A stretch of 64,000 bases of DNA. Origin: Sediminicoccus sp. KRV36. GTDB taxonomy: Bacteria; Pseudomonadota; Alphaproteobacteria; Acetobacterales; Acetobacteraceae. Of the stretch, positions 33,885 to 42,141 are shown piece by piece. The stretch covers positions 186,001-250,000 of the forward strand of contig NZ_CP085081.1 in NCBI RefSeq assembly GCF_023243115.1. The letters are read 5' to 3'. Under the pieces are notes generated by a model, which had not been told where the DNA came from, did not search any database, and saw only the letters and a program-made list of their open reading frames with translations. The translations under genes and the position numbers were made by a program. Each line of letters opens with the position of its first letter. The stretch's first letter is position 1.

Positions 33885-34712
33885 ATGCAGGCGATGCAAG
33901 TTCCTTTCCTCAAGATGCATGGGCTGGGCAACGACTTCGTCGTGCTGGATGCGCGGCCCAAGCCGCTCACCCTGCCCGCCGAGACCATCCGCTGGGTGGG
34001 GGACCGGCATCGCGGCGTGGGCTTCGACCAGCTCATCACGCTGGAGCCCGCGAGCGACGCCGATGTCTTCTTTCGTTTCCACAATTCCGACGGGAGCGAG
34101 GCCGGGGCCTGCGGCAATGGCACGCGCTGCGTGGCATCACTCGTCCTGGCCGAGACGGGGCGCCAGAACATCTCCATTCGCACCATCGCCGGCCTGCTCG
34201 GCGCCGAGCGCCTGGCGGATGGCACCGTCCGCGTGGATATGGGCCCGCCACGCCTTGGCTGGCGGGATGTGCCGCTGGCGCGGGAGATGGACACGCTGCA
34301 CGTCCCTATGCAGGCCGAGGGCGTGGGCGATGCCGCCTGCTGCTCCATGGGCAACCCGCATGCCAATTTCTTCGTGCCCGATCTGGCGGCGCTCGATATC
34401 CCCCGCATCGGCCCGCTGCTGGAGCATCACCCCCTCCTGCCGGACCGCGCCAATATCGGCTTCGTGCAGGTCCTGGCGCAGGACCACCTGAATCTGATCG
34501 TCTGGGAGCGTGGCGCCGGCTTTACCCTGGCTTGCGGCTCGGGCGCCTGCGCGGCCCTGGTGAATGCGCGGCGCCGCGGCCTGGTGCAGGCGCGCTGCAC
34601 CGTCACCCTCCCGGGCGGCGATCTCGTCATCGAGCAGCGCGAGGATGGGCACGTGCTGATGAGTGGCCCGGTGGCGACGTCCTTTCGCGGAGTGCTTGAC
34701 CTTGCCAGCTGA
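33885..34712 (+). CDS. dapF: Diaminopimelate epimerase
   Basis: Cytosolic PLP-independent epimerase converting LL- to meso-diaminopimelate, for lysine and peptidoglycan. About 275 residues. Start at 33885 ([20 protein letters not shown]) or at the second Met, 33894. Two-base active-site cysteines lie in [16 protein letters not shown] and [28 protein letters not shown] and [12 protein letters not shown] are also diagnostic. The last codons DLAS are followed by a TGA that lies within the palindromic repeat at 34708, so the repeat supplies the stop codon. It overlaps the mtaB start region and is probably co-transcribed with mtaB and ftsY. Confidence 0.96.
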   Translation: MQAMQVPFLKMHGLGNDFVVLDARPKPLTLPAETIRWVGDRHRGVGFDQLITLEPASDADVFFRFHNSDGSEAGACGNGTRCVASLVLAETGRQNISIRTIAGLLGAERLADGTVRVDMGPPRLGWRDVPLAREMDTLHVPMQAEGVGDAACCSMGNPHANFFVPDLAALDIPRIGPLLEHHPLLPDRANIGFVQVLAQDHLNLIVWERGAGFTLACGSGACAALVNARRRGLVQARCTVTLPGGDLVIEQREDGHVLMSGPVATSFRGVLDLAS

Positions 34713-35997
34713 TCGCTGGAGCGCCGAAGGGCGCGGAGGCGTGAATCAGCTGGTCAATCAAGCCGCTGATCGCTGGAGCGCCGAAGGGCGCGGAGGCGTG
34801 AATCAGCTGGCCAGCCAAGCCCAGGCCATCACCTTCGGCTGCCGCCTCAACATCGCCGAGAGCGAGACGATGCGCGGCCTCGCCGCCCGCGCCGGCTATG
34901 CCGATGCGCTCATCATCAACACCTGCGCGGTGACGGGCGAGGCTGAATCCCAGGCGCGGCAGGCCATCCGCCGCGCCGCGCGCGAAAACCCGGGCCGGCC
35001 CATCCTGGTGACGGGCTGCGCCGCGCAGATCGCGCCCGAGGCCTGGGCCGCGCTGCCCGGCGTCACGCGTGTCATCGGCAATGGCGTGAAGCTGGATCCC
35101 AGCGCCTGGGGGGCGCCCGTGGCGCCGATCCTGCGTGAGGCGCCGATGAGCATCGCTGCCGGTGGTGGCACGCGGGCCTTCCTGGCGGTGCAGCAGGGCT
35201 GTGACCATGGCTGCACCTTCTGCATCATCCCGCAGGGGCGTGGCCCGGCGCGCGCCCTGCCCATCGCCGAGGCGGTCATGGCGGCCCGGGCGCTCGCTGC
35301 CCACCATGCCGAAATCGTGCTGACGGGCGTGGACCTCGCCAGCCATCCGCAACTGGCGGCGCTGATCCGTGCCGTACTGCGCGAGGTGCCGGAATTGCCG
35401 CGCCTGCGCCTCTCCTCCCTCGATCCGGCCGCCTTGGATGACGCCTTCTGGCGCGTCTTCGCCGAGGAGGATCGGCTGATGCCGCATCTGCATCTCTCGG
35501 CCCAGCACGGGCATGACCTGATGCTCAAGCGGATGAAGCGCCGCCATTCCCGCGCCGATCTGCTGCAACTTGCCGCCCGCGCCCGCGCTTTACGTCCGGA
35601 TGCGGCGCTGGGGGCGGATCTCATCGCCGGCTTCCCGACCGAAACGGAGGAGCATTTATGCGCGATGCTGGAACTGGTGGCGGAGGCGCGCTTCGCCTTC
35701 CTGCATGTGTTTCCCTATTCGGCGCGGGCAGGCACGCCCGCCGCCCGCATGCCGCAACTGCCCGTGGCGCTGCGGCGCGAGCGCGCGGCGCGGCTGCGCG
35801 CCGCTGGCGAGGCCGAACGGGGGCGATTCCTGGCCAGCCGCATCGGTCGCACGGAGGAAAGCCTGATGGAGGCGGATGGCATGGGCCACACGCAGCATTC
35901 CGCGCCCATCCGCGTGCCGGGTGCCGCGCGCGGCAGCCTGATCCGGGCGCGCGTCACGGGCAGCGATGGCCGCATTCTCATGGCGGAGGCCGCCTGA
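34702..35997 (+). CDS. mtaB: tRNA t6A37 methylthiotransferase with repeat-derived N-terminus
   Basis: Radical-SAM enzyme that turns t6A37 into ms2t6A37 in tRNAs. The N-terminal UPF0004 [4Fe-4S] cysteines are seen in [29 protein letters not shown] and [11 protein letters not shown]; the SAM cluster motif is [20 protein letters not shown]. The C-terminal segment after residue 370 is a short TRAM-like domain. The normal protein begins just before ITFGC, but here the only open frame contains two tandem copies of [15 protein letters not shown] in front. The TTG at 34702 has GGAG nine bases upstream and is taken as start; a GTG within the second copy is an alternative that would skip most of the repeat. 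Overlaps dapF by 11 bp and ftsY by one base. Confidence 0.92.
   Translation: MPADRWSAEGRGGVNQLVNQAADRWSAEGRGGVNQLASQAQAITFGCRLNIAESETMRGLAARAGYADALIINTCAVTGEAESQARQAIRRAARENPGRPILVTGCAAQIAPEAWAALPGVTRVIGNGVKLDPSAWGAPVAPILREAPMSIAAGGGTRAFLAVQQGCDHGCTFCIIPQGRGPARALPIAEAVMAARALAAHHAEIVLTGVDLASHPQLAALIRAVLREVPELPRLRLSSLDPAALDDAFWRVFAEEDRLMPHLHLSAQHGHDLMLKRMKRRHSRADLLQLAARARALRPDAALGADLIAGFPTETEEHLCAMLELVAEARFAFLHVFPYSARAGTPAARMPQLPVALRRERAARLRAAGEAERGRFLASRIGRTEESLMEADGMGHTQHSAPIRVPGAARGSLIRARVTGSDGRILMAEAA
34708..34810 (+). repeat. Palindromic repeat, family B, two tandem copies (57-bp period)
   Basis: Two identical 46-bp units (34708-34753, 34765-34810) beginning GCTGATCGCTGGAGCGCCGA and ending GGAGGCGTGAATCAGCTGG, separated by 11 bp. 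Each contains the hairpin GCGCC-GAAG-GGCGC, and the ends pair as CAGCTGATC/GAATCAGCTG-type dyads. They supply the dapF stop codon and are read in frame at the start of mtaB. Related units lie at 40814-40912 (reverse) and 52827-52866. Confidence 0.85.
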
Positions 35998-37187
35998 TGG
36001 CGTTGCGCGATTTCTGGGGCAAGCTCACCGGCAAGGCATCCGGCAAGCCGGACAGCGAGACGGAGCTGCCGCGCGACAGCCAGGGGGACAGCCAGGCACT
36101 GGGCGATATTCCGCGGCCGCCCGTCGAATTGCCGCCGGCGGAGCCCGAGCCGGTACAGCCCCCCGCGCCGCCCGAAACCCCGCCGCCATCGCCTGAGCCC
36201 ATCGGCGAGCCACCCCCGGCGGAGGCGCCGCCGCCCATCGAAGCGCCGCCACCCGCGGAAGCGCAGCTGGGCTTCTTCGGTCGCCTCAAGGCCGGGCTGG
36301 CCCGCTCCACCGCCAAGCTCACCGACGCCATCGGTGGTGTCTTCACCAAGCGCAAGCTGGATGACGCGGCGCTGGAGGAGCTGGAGGAAATGCTGATCGG
36401 CGCCGATCTCGGCGTCAGCGCATCCGGCCGCATCGTGGAGGCGTTCCGGCGCACGCGCTTCGGCCGCGAGGTGACGGATGCGGAGGTGAAGGCGGCCCTG
36501 GCCGAGGAGATCGCCGCCATCCTCGCCCCCGTGGCGCATCCCCTGGTCATCCGCCGCGACTATGCGCCGCATGTGGTGCTGGTGGTGGGTGTGAACGGCA
36601 CGGGCAAGACCACCACCATCGCCAAGCTGGCCGAGCAATACCGCGCCGACGGCCTGAAGGTCTGGATGGTGGCGGGCGATACCTTCCGCGCCGCCGCCGT
36701 CGAGCAATTGCAGATCTGGGGCGAGCGGACGGGCGCCCATGTGGTGGTTCCCGCCAAGCCAGGCGCCGATGCGGCGGGGCTCGCCTTTGACGGGCTGCGT
36801 GATGCGCGCGCGGCGGGTGTGGATGTGCTGCTGGTGGATACCGCGGGGCGCCTGCACAACAAATCCGCGCTGATGGAGGAACTCCGCAAGGTGGTGCGCG
36901 TGCTGAAGCGCGATGATGCGGCGATCCCGCATTCCACCCTGCTCGTGCTCGACGCCACCACCGGGCAGAACGCGGTCAGCCAGGTGCGCGTTTTCAAGGA
37001 CATGGTGGATGTGACGGGCCTGGTCGTCACCAAGCTCGATGGCTCGGCCAAGGGCGGTGTGGTGGTGGCGCTGGCGCAGGAATTCGGCCTGCCCGTTCAT
37101 GCGGTGGGCGTGGGCGAGAAGGCGGCCGATCTGCGCCCCTTCGCCGCGCGGGATTTCGCCCGCGGCCTGGTGGGGCTGGACGACTAG
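35997..37187 (+). CDS. ftsY: Signal recognition particle receptor FtsY
   Basis: SRP receptor GTPase that targets ribosomes making membrane proteins to the translocon. Start at 35997 ([20 protein letters not shown]) overlaps the mtaB TGA by one base. The N-terminal A domain (about residues 1-90) is acidic and very Pro-rich. Then comes the four-helix N domain (FFGRLKAGLARSTAKLTDAI) and the GTPase G domain: G1 GVNGTGKTTTIAKLA, the DTFRAAAVEQLQIW box, G3 VDTAGRLHNK, G4 TKLDGSAKGG, and the closing loop GVGEKAADLRPFAARDFA. Last gene of dapF-mtaB-ftsY. 396 residues, normal. Confidence 0.97.
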   Translation: MALRDFWGKLTGKASGKPDSETELPRDSQGDSQALGDIPRPPVELPPAEPEPVQPPAPPETPPPSPEPIGEPPPAEAPPPIEAPPPAEAQLGFFGRLKAGLARSTAKLTDAIGGVFTKRKLDDAALEELEEMLIGADLGVSASGRIVEAFRRTRFGREVTDAEVKAALAEEIAAILAPVAHPLVIRRDYAPHVVLVVGVNGTGKTTTIAKLAEQYRADGLKVWMVAGDTFRAAAVEQLQIWGERTGAHVVVPAKPGADAAGLAFDGLRDARAAGVDVLLVDTAGRLHNKSALMEELRKVVRVLKRDDAAIPHSTLLVLDATTGQNAVSQVRVFKDMVDVTGLVVTKLDGSAKGGVVVALAQEFGLPVHAVGVGEKAADLRPFAARDFARGLVGLDD

Positions 37188-37232
37188 CCCCCGCCTCCGC
37201 AAGCTGGCTCCAACAATCTGGAGGAAACGCGG

Positions 37233-37688
37233 ATGCTCGAAATCGAAAACCCTGGCGACATGGCCCAATGGGTCGGCAAGAAGCTGGGCACCAGCGATTG
37301 GTACACGGTGGACCAGCGCACCATTGATCTCTTCGCCGAAGCCACCGGGGACCATCAATGGATCCATATTGACGCCGAGCGCGCGGCGCGGGAATTGCCG
37401 GGCGGCAGGACCATCGCCCATGGTTTCCTGACGCTCTCGCTGCTGCCGCGCTTGTCGCCGCTGGTCTATCGCATCAAGAACCGTTCGCGCGCGCTGAACT
37501 ACGGCAGCAACAAGGTCCGCTTCACCGCGATGGTGCCCTCAGGCTCGCGTGTGCGGCTGCATATGACGCTGAAGGCCTGCGAGCCGATCCAGGGCGGCGT
37601 GCGCCTGACGGTGGAGAACGAGATGGAAGTGGAGGGCAACCCGCGCCCCTGCCTCGTCGCCGAGACGCTCAGCCAGGTTTACGATTAG
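37233..37688 (+). CDS. MaoC-like hot-dog hydratase
   Basis: A 151-residue single hot-dog domain protein of the MaoC/(R)-specific enoyl-CoA hydratase family. The hydratase dyad lies in TIDLFAEATGDHQWIHIDAE (Asp and His), followed by TIAHGFLTLSLLPRLSPLV. A GGAGG lies eight bases before the ATG. Such stand-alone proteins hydrate 2-enoyl-CoA esters in fatty acid oxidation or polyhydroxyalkanoate supply. No acyl-CoA partner gene is close, so the substrate chain length is unknown. It is 45 bp downstream of ftsY and converges on the lipoprotein gene at 37740. Confidence 0.93.
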   Translation: MLEIENPGDMAQWVGKKLGTSDWYTVDQRTIDLFAEATGDHQWIHIDAERAARELPGGRTIAHGFLTLSLLPRLSPLVYRIKNRSRALNYGSNKVRFTAMVPSGSRVRLHMTLKACEPIQGGVRLTVENEMEVEGNPRPCLVAETLSQVYD

Positions 37689-37739
37689 GCCGCATCCCGG
37701 GCCCGGGGCGGACAGGGCCGTTTGACGCGGCGAGGGTGC

Positions 37740-38771
37740 TCAGCGCACCCCCTGCGTGAAGCTGGAGGAGTTGCTGGAGAAACCGGAGCCGCTCCCGCCC
37801 GGCAGCGGCACCGGGCGGGTGCTTCCCCCGGCGATGGGCGGCAGGGAGCTGGGGGCCCCTGGCAGCGGCGTCGGGCTTGGCACCACCGTCCCGAAGCTGG
37901 CCGGCGGAGCACTGAGCGGAATATAGGCCGGCTGGACGGGCTGCGCCTGGATCGGCGGCAGGGGCTGGGCCTGCACCATTGGCAGGCTGCTGGCCGGCGG
38001 CAAGGCCATGGGCTGCGCTGCGGGTTGAACCGCAGGCTGGCTTTGCAGCAGCGGCAGCGAGCCGACGGGCGGCAGCGGCTCCCGCGTCAAAACGGGCTGC
38101 GCTGCCGCGGCCGGGGCCACATAGGGCGCGGCCGTCGCGATGGCGGCCGGGCGGGTTTCGGGCGTCGTCACGGCATCAAGCCGTGGCAGCGCAACCAGGG
38201 GCGAGTTGTCGGGCGGGGGCAGGCGCGGGCCGGTCAAGGGCGCCACACTCAGCATCGTGCCCGCCGGCGGCGCGAAGAGCGGCGTGGTAGCAACGGGCGG
38301 CAGGACCGGTTGGATATTAGCCGTACCCGGGCTCCATGGCGGGGCCACGATCGGGGCGGCCAGCGGCGGCAGTACGGCGCCATAGGCGAGGGGCGGGCCA
38401 TTGCTCGTGATCTCGGGAGCGGGGGCTGGTGCCCCGCGGCGGCCCCGGCCCTGGCCCCGCACCGGGCTGGGCGCGGGCGGTGGGGCGCTGGCCACGACCG
38501 GCGGCGGCGGGAGCACATTGGCCGGCCCGATACAGCGGAATTCCAGCCGATAGCTGCTGGAGCCGACCTGGCTGTTGGTCATGACGAAAAGCCGCCCATG
38601 CTCGCCGCAGAAGCTCTGGGCCTGCGCCAGGCCGCTTTCCACGGCCCGCGTCCCGCTGAGGCCCTGCACATCCAGCACGAAGCCATCGCCGCCGGTGGCG
38701 TTGATCCCGGGATTCGTGTTGGCGCAGGCGGCCAGGGTCGCCGCGAGCAAGCTCAGGTGAAGGGGCCGCAT
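37740..38771 (-). CDS. Lipoprotein with long Pro/Ala-rich tail
   Basis: About 343 residues, unrecognised. Start at the Met at 38771 (MRPLHLSLLAATLAACANTN) gives a lipobox LAAC; a Met four codons earlier is also possible. A small folded domain follows (about residues 25-85: DGFVLDVQGLSGTRAVESGL, then QSFCGEHGRLFVMTNSQVGS and RLEFRCIGP) containing two further Cys that could form a disulfide. The remaining 250 residues are Pro/Ala/Leu-rich low-complexity sequence with several GxLPPxxxP-like segments, presumably a periplasm-spanning or wall-associated spacer. It converges on maoC and is divergent from the Bug receptor at 38894. Confidence 0.75.
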   Translation of the reverse strand: MRPLHLSLLAATLAACANTNPGINATGGDGFVLDVQGLSGTRAVESGLAQAQSFCGEHGRLFVMTNSQVGSSSYRLEFRCIGPANVLPPPPVVASAPPPAPSPVRGQGRGRRGAPAPAPEITSNGPPLAYGAVLPPLAAPIVAPPWSPGTANIQPVLPPVATTPLFAPPAGTMLSVAPLTGPRLPPPDNSPLVALPRLDAVTTPETRPAAIATAAPYVAPAAAAQPVLTREPLPPVGSLPLLQSQPAVQPAAQPMALPPASSLPMVQAQPLPPIQAQPVQPAYIPLSAPPASFGTVVPSPTPLPGAPSSLPPIAGGSTRPVPLPGGSGSGFSSNSSSFTQGVR

Positions 38772-38893
38772 CATCGCTCTCATCTCACGCCATTCCCCAC
38801 TGTCTTAACCCGGCTGCGCTGTCTTCGCCATGCGTCGCGATTTCAGCAGGGCGTGATTGGTGCTATCAGAACCCCATGGAGAGGAACAAGAAC

Positions 38894-39859
38894 ATGCATC
38901 GTCGCCCTTTTCTAGCGGCCCCCTTGCTGGCCATCCCCATGCTGGCCCGCGCGCAGGAGGCCTGGCCCACGCGCCCGGTCAACCTGATCGTCCCCTGGGC
39001 GCCGGCCGGCTCCAATGACGTGACCGCCCGGCTTTTCGCGCCGCAGTTGGAGGCGCGGCTGGGCCAGCCCTTCCTGGTGGAGAACCGCCCGGGCGGCGGC
39101 GGCACGGTGGGCATGGGGGTGGCGATGCGGGCGCGGCCGGATGGCCATACGCTGCTCGCCTCCTCCGCCTCCAACCATGTGTTCCATCCGCTGATCTCGG
39201 GCGAGCTGACTTACGACGTGCGGGAGGTGTTCCACGGGATGGCGATGTGGACCGATGTGCCCAATGTCATCGCGGTGAACCCTGCCATGCCGGTGCGCAA
39301 CGTGCAGGAACTCATCGCCTTCATTCGCGCGCAGCGCGGGGGCGTGAGCTTCGGCTCCTCGGGCGTCGGCACCTCAAACCATCTGGCCGGGGAGCTGTTC
39401 CGCATGCGGACGGGCCTCGACATGACGCATGTTCCCTATCGTGGCGGCGGGCCGGTGCTGACGGATCTGCTGGCCGGCACCATCCAGCTCGGCTTCATGA
39501 ACCTGCCCACCGTGATCCCGCCGGCCGAGGCCGGGCGCATCCGCATCATCGCGGTCTGCACGGCGGAGCGCGTGGCGGTGCGCCCTGATCTGCCCACCGT
39601 CGCCGAGAGCGGCGTGCCGGATTACGCGGTGCGCTCCTGGATGGGGCTGTTCGCGCCGCGCGGCACGCCGGCATCCATCGTGAACCGCATGTCCAGCGTC
39701 TCGAAGGAAGTGCTGGAAATGCCCCAGATGCAGGCCCGCCTGCGTGACCTGGGCAGCGAAGCCATCTGGATGGATGCGGCCACGACCGACCGCTTCGTGC
39801 GCGAGGAATATGCACGCTGGGCGCCGATCGTGCGGGCGGCCGGGGTGAAGATCGAATAG
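38894..39859 (+). CDS. Bug/TctC-family periplasmic solute receptor
   Basis: Exported receptor of the tripartite tricarboxylate transporter (Bug) family, 321 residues. Start at 38894 (MHRRPFLAAPLLAIPMLARA), seven bases after GGAGAGGA; signal peptide residues 1-20. The ligand-contact loops are typical: VNLIVPWAPAGSNDVTARL, VENRPGGGGTVGMG, ITFG-like VSFGSSGVGTSNHLAGELF, and MTHVPYRGGGPVLTDLLAGT. No TctA/TctB membrane proteins are adjacent. It is followed by two PuuE-like deacetylases on the same strand, suggesting uptake of their substrate, an inference from position. Confidence 0.93.
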   Translation: MHRRPFLAAPLLAIPMLARAQEAWPTRPVNLIVPWAPAGSNDVTARLFAPQLEARLGQPFLVENRPGGGGTVGMGVAMRARPDGHTLLASSASNHVFHPLISGELTYDVREVFHGMAMWTDVPNVIAVNPAMPVRNVQELIAFIRAQRGGVSFGSSGVGTSNHLAGELFRMRTGLDMTHVPYRGGGPVLTDLLAGTIQLGFMNLPTVIPPAEAGRIRIIAVCTAERVAVRPDLPTVAESGVPDYAVRSWMGLFAPRGTPASIVNRMSSVSKEVLEMPQMQARLRDLGSEAIWMDAATTDRFVREEYARWAPIVRAAGVKIE

Positions 39860-39907
39860 CGCCACGGCCAGTAGCGCGAGCCGGGGCGGCATGGCAGCCT
39901 GAGGGCC

Positions 39908-40807
39908 ATGAAGCTCCCTGCCCATCACCGCTACGCCCATAGCGCCATCCCCTCCCGCCCGGTCTATGACTGGCCTGGCGGCAAGCGTCTGGCGCTGCTC
40001 GTCGTCAACAACATCGAGCATTTCGCCTATCGCGCCGGCCTCGGCTCCGACAGCACGAGCCCGGCGCCGATCCAGAACCAGCGCAGCTATGCCTGGCGCG
40101 ATTACGGCAATCGCGTCGGCCTCTGGAACATGCTGGACATGCTCGATGAGCTGGGCATCCCCTCGGCGCACAACATCAACTCCGCCGCGCTGGATGCCTG
40201 CCCCGAGATCGCGCCCGCGCTGCTGGCGCGCGGTGATGAATTCATCGGCCATGGGCGCAGCAATTCGGAGCGCCAGGATATCCTCTGGGAGGAGGATGAG
40301 CGGCGCCTGATCGAGGAAAGCCGCGATGTCCTGGCCCGCCATGCCGGCACGCCGCCGAAGGGCTGGCTTGGCCCCTATGTCGCGCAAAGTGCCGTGACGC
40401 TCGACCTGTTGAAGGAATCGGGCTTCACCTATGTCATGGATTGGCCGGCGGATGACCAGCCCTTCTGGATGAGCACGCGCGCCGGAAAGATCCTCTCCGT
40501 GCCCTATTCGGTCGAGTTGAATGACAGCCCGGCGCTGATCGCGCGGCAGCACAGTGCGCGTGAATTCGCCGAGATGCTGACCGATCAATTCGATGAGTTG
40601 CTGCGCCAGTCGGAGAAGCGACCCCTGGTGTGCAGCGTGGTGCTGCATCCCTTCATCCTGGGCCAGCCGCATCGGTTGCGGCCGCTGCGCCAGGCGCTGC
40701 GTCACATCATGGCCCATCAGGACCAACTCTGGCTCGCGCGGCCCGGCGAATTGGCCGAATTTGTCACCGGACTGCCCGCGGGCATCATCCCCGGCTCGGA
40801 GGCGTGA
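39908..40807 (+). CDS. Polysaccharide deacetylase family protein (PuuE-like), copy 1
   Basis: A 299-residue NodB-fold hydrolase. Sequence features: RLALLVVNNIEHFAYRAGLG, RVGLWNMLDMLDELGIPSAH, EFIGHGRSNSERQDILWEED, PPKGWLGPYVAQSAVTLDLL, and SVVLHPFILGQPHRLRPL, in the order seen for PuuE-type allantoinase-like proteins that act on C-N bonds of small amides rather than on polysaccharide. No signal peptide. The next gene on the strand encodes a second, diverged member, separated by a 57-bp-period repeat. Together with the preceding Bug receptor this looks like a small catabolic unit for a ureide or cyclic amide. Confidence 0.85.
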   Translation: MKLPAHHRYAHSAIPSRPVYDWPGGKRLALLVVNNIEHFAYRAGLGSDSTSPAPIQNQRSYAWRDYGNRVGLWNMLDMLDELGIPSAHNINSAALDACPEIAPALLARGDEFIGHGRSNSERQDILWEEDERRLIEESRDVLARHAGTPPKGWLGPYVAQSAVTLDLLKESGFTYVMDWPADDQPFWMSTRAGKILSVPYSVELNDSPALIARQHSAREFAEMLTDQFDELLRQSEKRPLVCSVVLHPFILGQPHRLRPLRQALRHIMAHQDQLWLARPGELAEFVTGLPAGIIPGSEA

Positions 40808-40813
40808 GCGCCG

Positions 40814-40912
40814 CCGATTCACATTTCCGCGAAACTGGCCCGCCACGATCGGGGGCACTTTGGCGCGCCACCGATTCACGCCTCCGGGCATATGCCCTGC
40901 GGCGATCGGGGG
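40814..40912 (-). repeat. Palindromic repeat, family B, two imperfect tandem units (57-bp period)
   Basis: Two units with the same 57-bp period as at 34708: CCGATTCAC at 40814 and again at 40871; CGATCGGGGG at 40846 and again at 40903. In reverse complement they read GATCGC, a variable hairpin (GGGCATATGCCC in the second unit) and GGAGGCGTGAATC. They fill the gap between the two PuuE-like genes, ending four bases before the second start codon. Confidence 0.7.
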
Positions 40913-40916
40913 CGTG

Positions 40917-41792
40917 ATGCGCGACCTTGAGGGCTATGGCCGCAACCCGCCCGATCCGCGTTGGCCAAATGGCGCCAGGCTCGCGCTGAACTTCGTGATC
41001 AACCATGAGGAAGGCGGCGAGGAGAGCATCCCCGATGGCGATCCGCGCAGCGAAAACGCCCTGACCGAGGGCAGCACCGCACCGGTGAAGGGCCGTGACC
41101 TCGCGGCTGAAAGCATGTTCCAGTATGGCAGCCGCGTCGGTTTCTGGCGCCTGCATCGCCTGTTCACCGAGCGCGCCCTGCCCTGCACCGTCTTCGCCGT
41201 GGCCCGCGCGCTGGAGCGCACGCCCCAATGCGTCGCCGCCATCCGCGAGGCGGGCTGGGATGTCGCCGGGCACGGCCTGCGCTGGGAAATGCATATCGGC
41301 CTGGAGGAGGCCGCGGAGCGGCAGCGGATCGCCGAGGCCACCGCCATCATCACGCGCGAGATCGGGGCACCGCCGCTCGGCTGGTACACCCGCTATGCGC
41401 CCAGCGAGAACACCCGTCGCCTCCTGGCCGAGGCGGGCTACCTTTACGACAGCGACGCCTATGATGATGAATTGCCCTATTGGCGCAGCGTGGCGGGCCG
41501 GCCGCATCTGGTCCTGCCCTACAACCTTGCGCACAATGACGTCCGCTTTCAGCGGGCGGCGCTGACGACCGGGGCCGAGTTCTTCCGCTACATCAAGGGC
41601 GCCGTCCAGCTGATGCTGAGCGAGCCGGGTGGGCGCATGCTCAGCGTCGGCCTGCACAACCGCATCATGGGCCATCCCGGGCGCGCGGCTGGGCTGGCGA
41701 GGCTGCTGGACTGGGTCGCCACCCAGCCGGAGGTCTGGGTGTGCCGGCGGGGCGATATCGCGCGGCACTGGGTAGCGCATCATTCACCCTGA
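40917..41792 (+). CDS. PuuE-like allantoinase/polysaccharide deacetylase, copy 2
   Basis: A 291-residue NodB-fold amidohydrolase close to PuuE-type allantoinase. The family block ARLALNFVINHEEGGEESIP, then DGDPRSENALTEG, AAESMFQYGSRVGFWRLHRL, WDVAGHGLRWEMHIGLEEAA and PLGWYTRYAPSENTRRLLAE are all PuuE signatures. Late: MLSVGLHNRIMGHPGRAAGL. Start taken as the ATG at 40917; a GTG one codon earlier is possible, and the open frame further upstream is the end of the previous gene in another frame. Both adjoining copies could form a heteromer or act on related substrates. Confidence 0.88.
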   Translation: MRDLEGYGRNPPDPRWPNGARLALNFVINHEEGGEESIPDGDPRSENALTEGSTAPVKGRDLAAESMFQYGSRVGFWRLHRLFTERALPCTVFAVARALERTPQCVAAIREAGWDVAGHGLRWEMHIGLEEAAERQRIAEATAIITREIGAPPLGWYTRYAPSENTRRLLAEAGYLYDSDAYDDELPYWRSVAGRPHLVLPYNLAHNDVRFQRAALTTGAEFFRYIKGAVQLMLSEPGGRMLSVGLHNRIMGHPGRAAGLARLLDWVATQPEVWVCRRGDIARHWVAHHSP

Positions 41793-41895
41793 AGCCGTTT
41801 CACCGGAAGCGAAGACGGTGAAACGCCTCCAGTCCTTTGCTCCACGCATGTTCCGCGTCGCCGCGCGACGATGCACCGCTTGAACATGCGCGAGC
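41793..41895 (-). repeat. Mosaic intergenic repeat, family A, copy 4 (reverse), within a 349-bp gene-free gap
   Basis: Begins at the PuuE-like stop codon. Near its start is a hairpin GTTTCACCG/CGGTGAAAC. Reverse-complemented it reads GCGGCGACGCGGAACATGCG, then GACTGGAGGCGTTTCACCG and TCTTCGCTTCCGG, matching copy 1 over both halves. The remainder of the gap (41896-42141) is GC-rich and shows no gene or terminator that I can support. Confidence 0.6.
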
Positions 41896-42141
41896 TGCCG
41901 CGCCCAGCCGAACGGCCTTGCCTGATCCGGCCAGGAGCTGCGGGGCCGCGTGCGGCGAGATTTGCCTTTGCGAGGCGAAATCGGCCGGCCGGCGCTCAGT
42001 GACGCGCCCGCGCGGCAAGGCGTTTGAGGCAGGCCCGTCGCACGCCGAACCGCCGGACCATGCCGCCGGCAACCCCAAGGCGGCGGCCCGGCGCATGGGG
42101 GTGGCTGGCGCAATGCCCCTGAACCGGTACAAATTTGCGGG

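Noticed and set aside
34708..34810. Tandem repeats as a minimal CRISPR
   Set aside because: Two units with an 11-bp spacer, in frame with a gene, and no cas genes; the related units elsewhere are interspersed.
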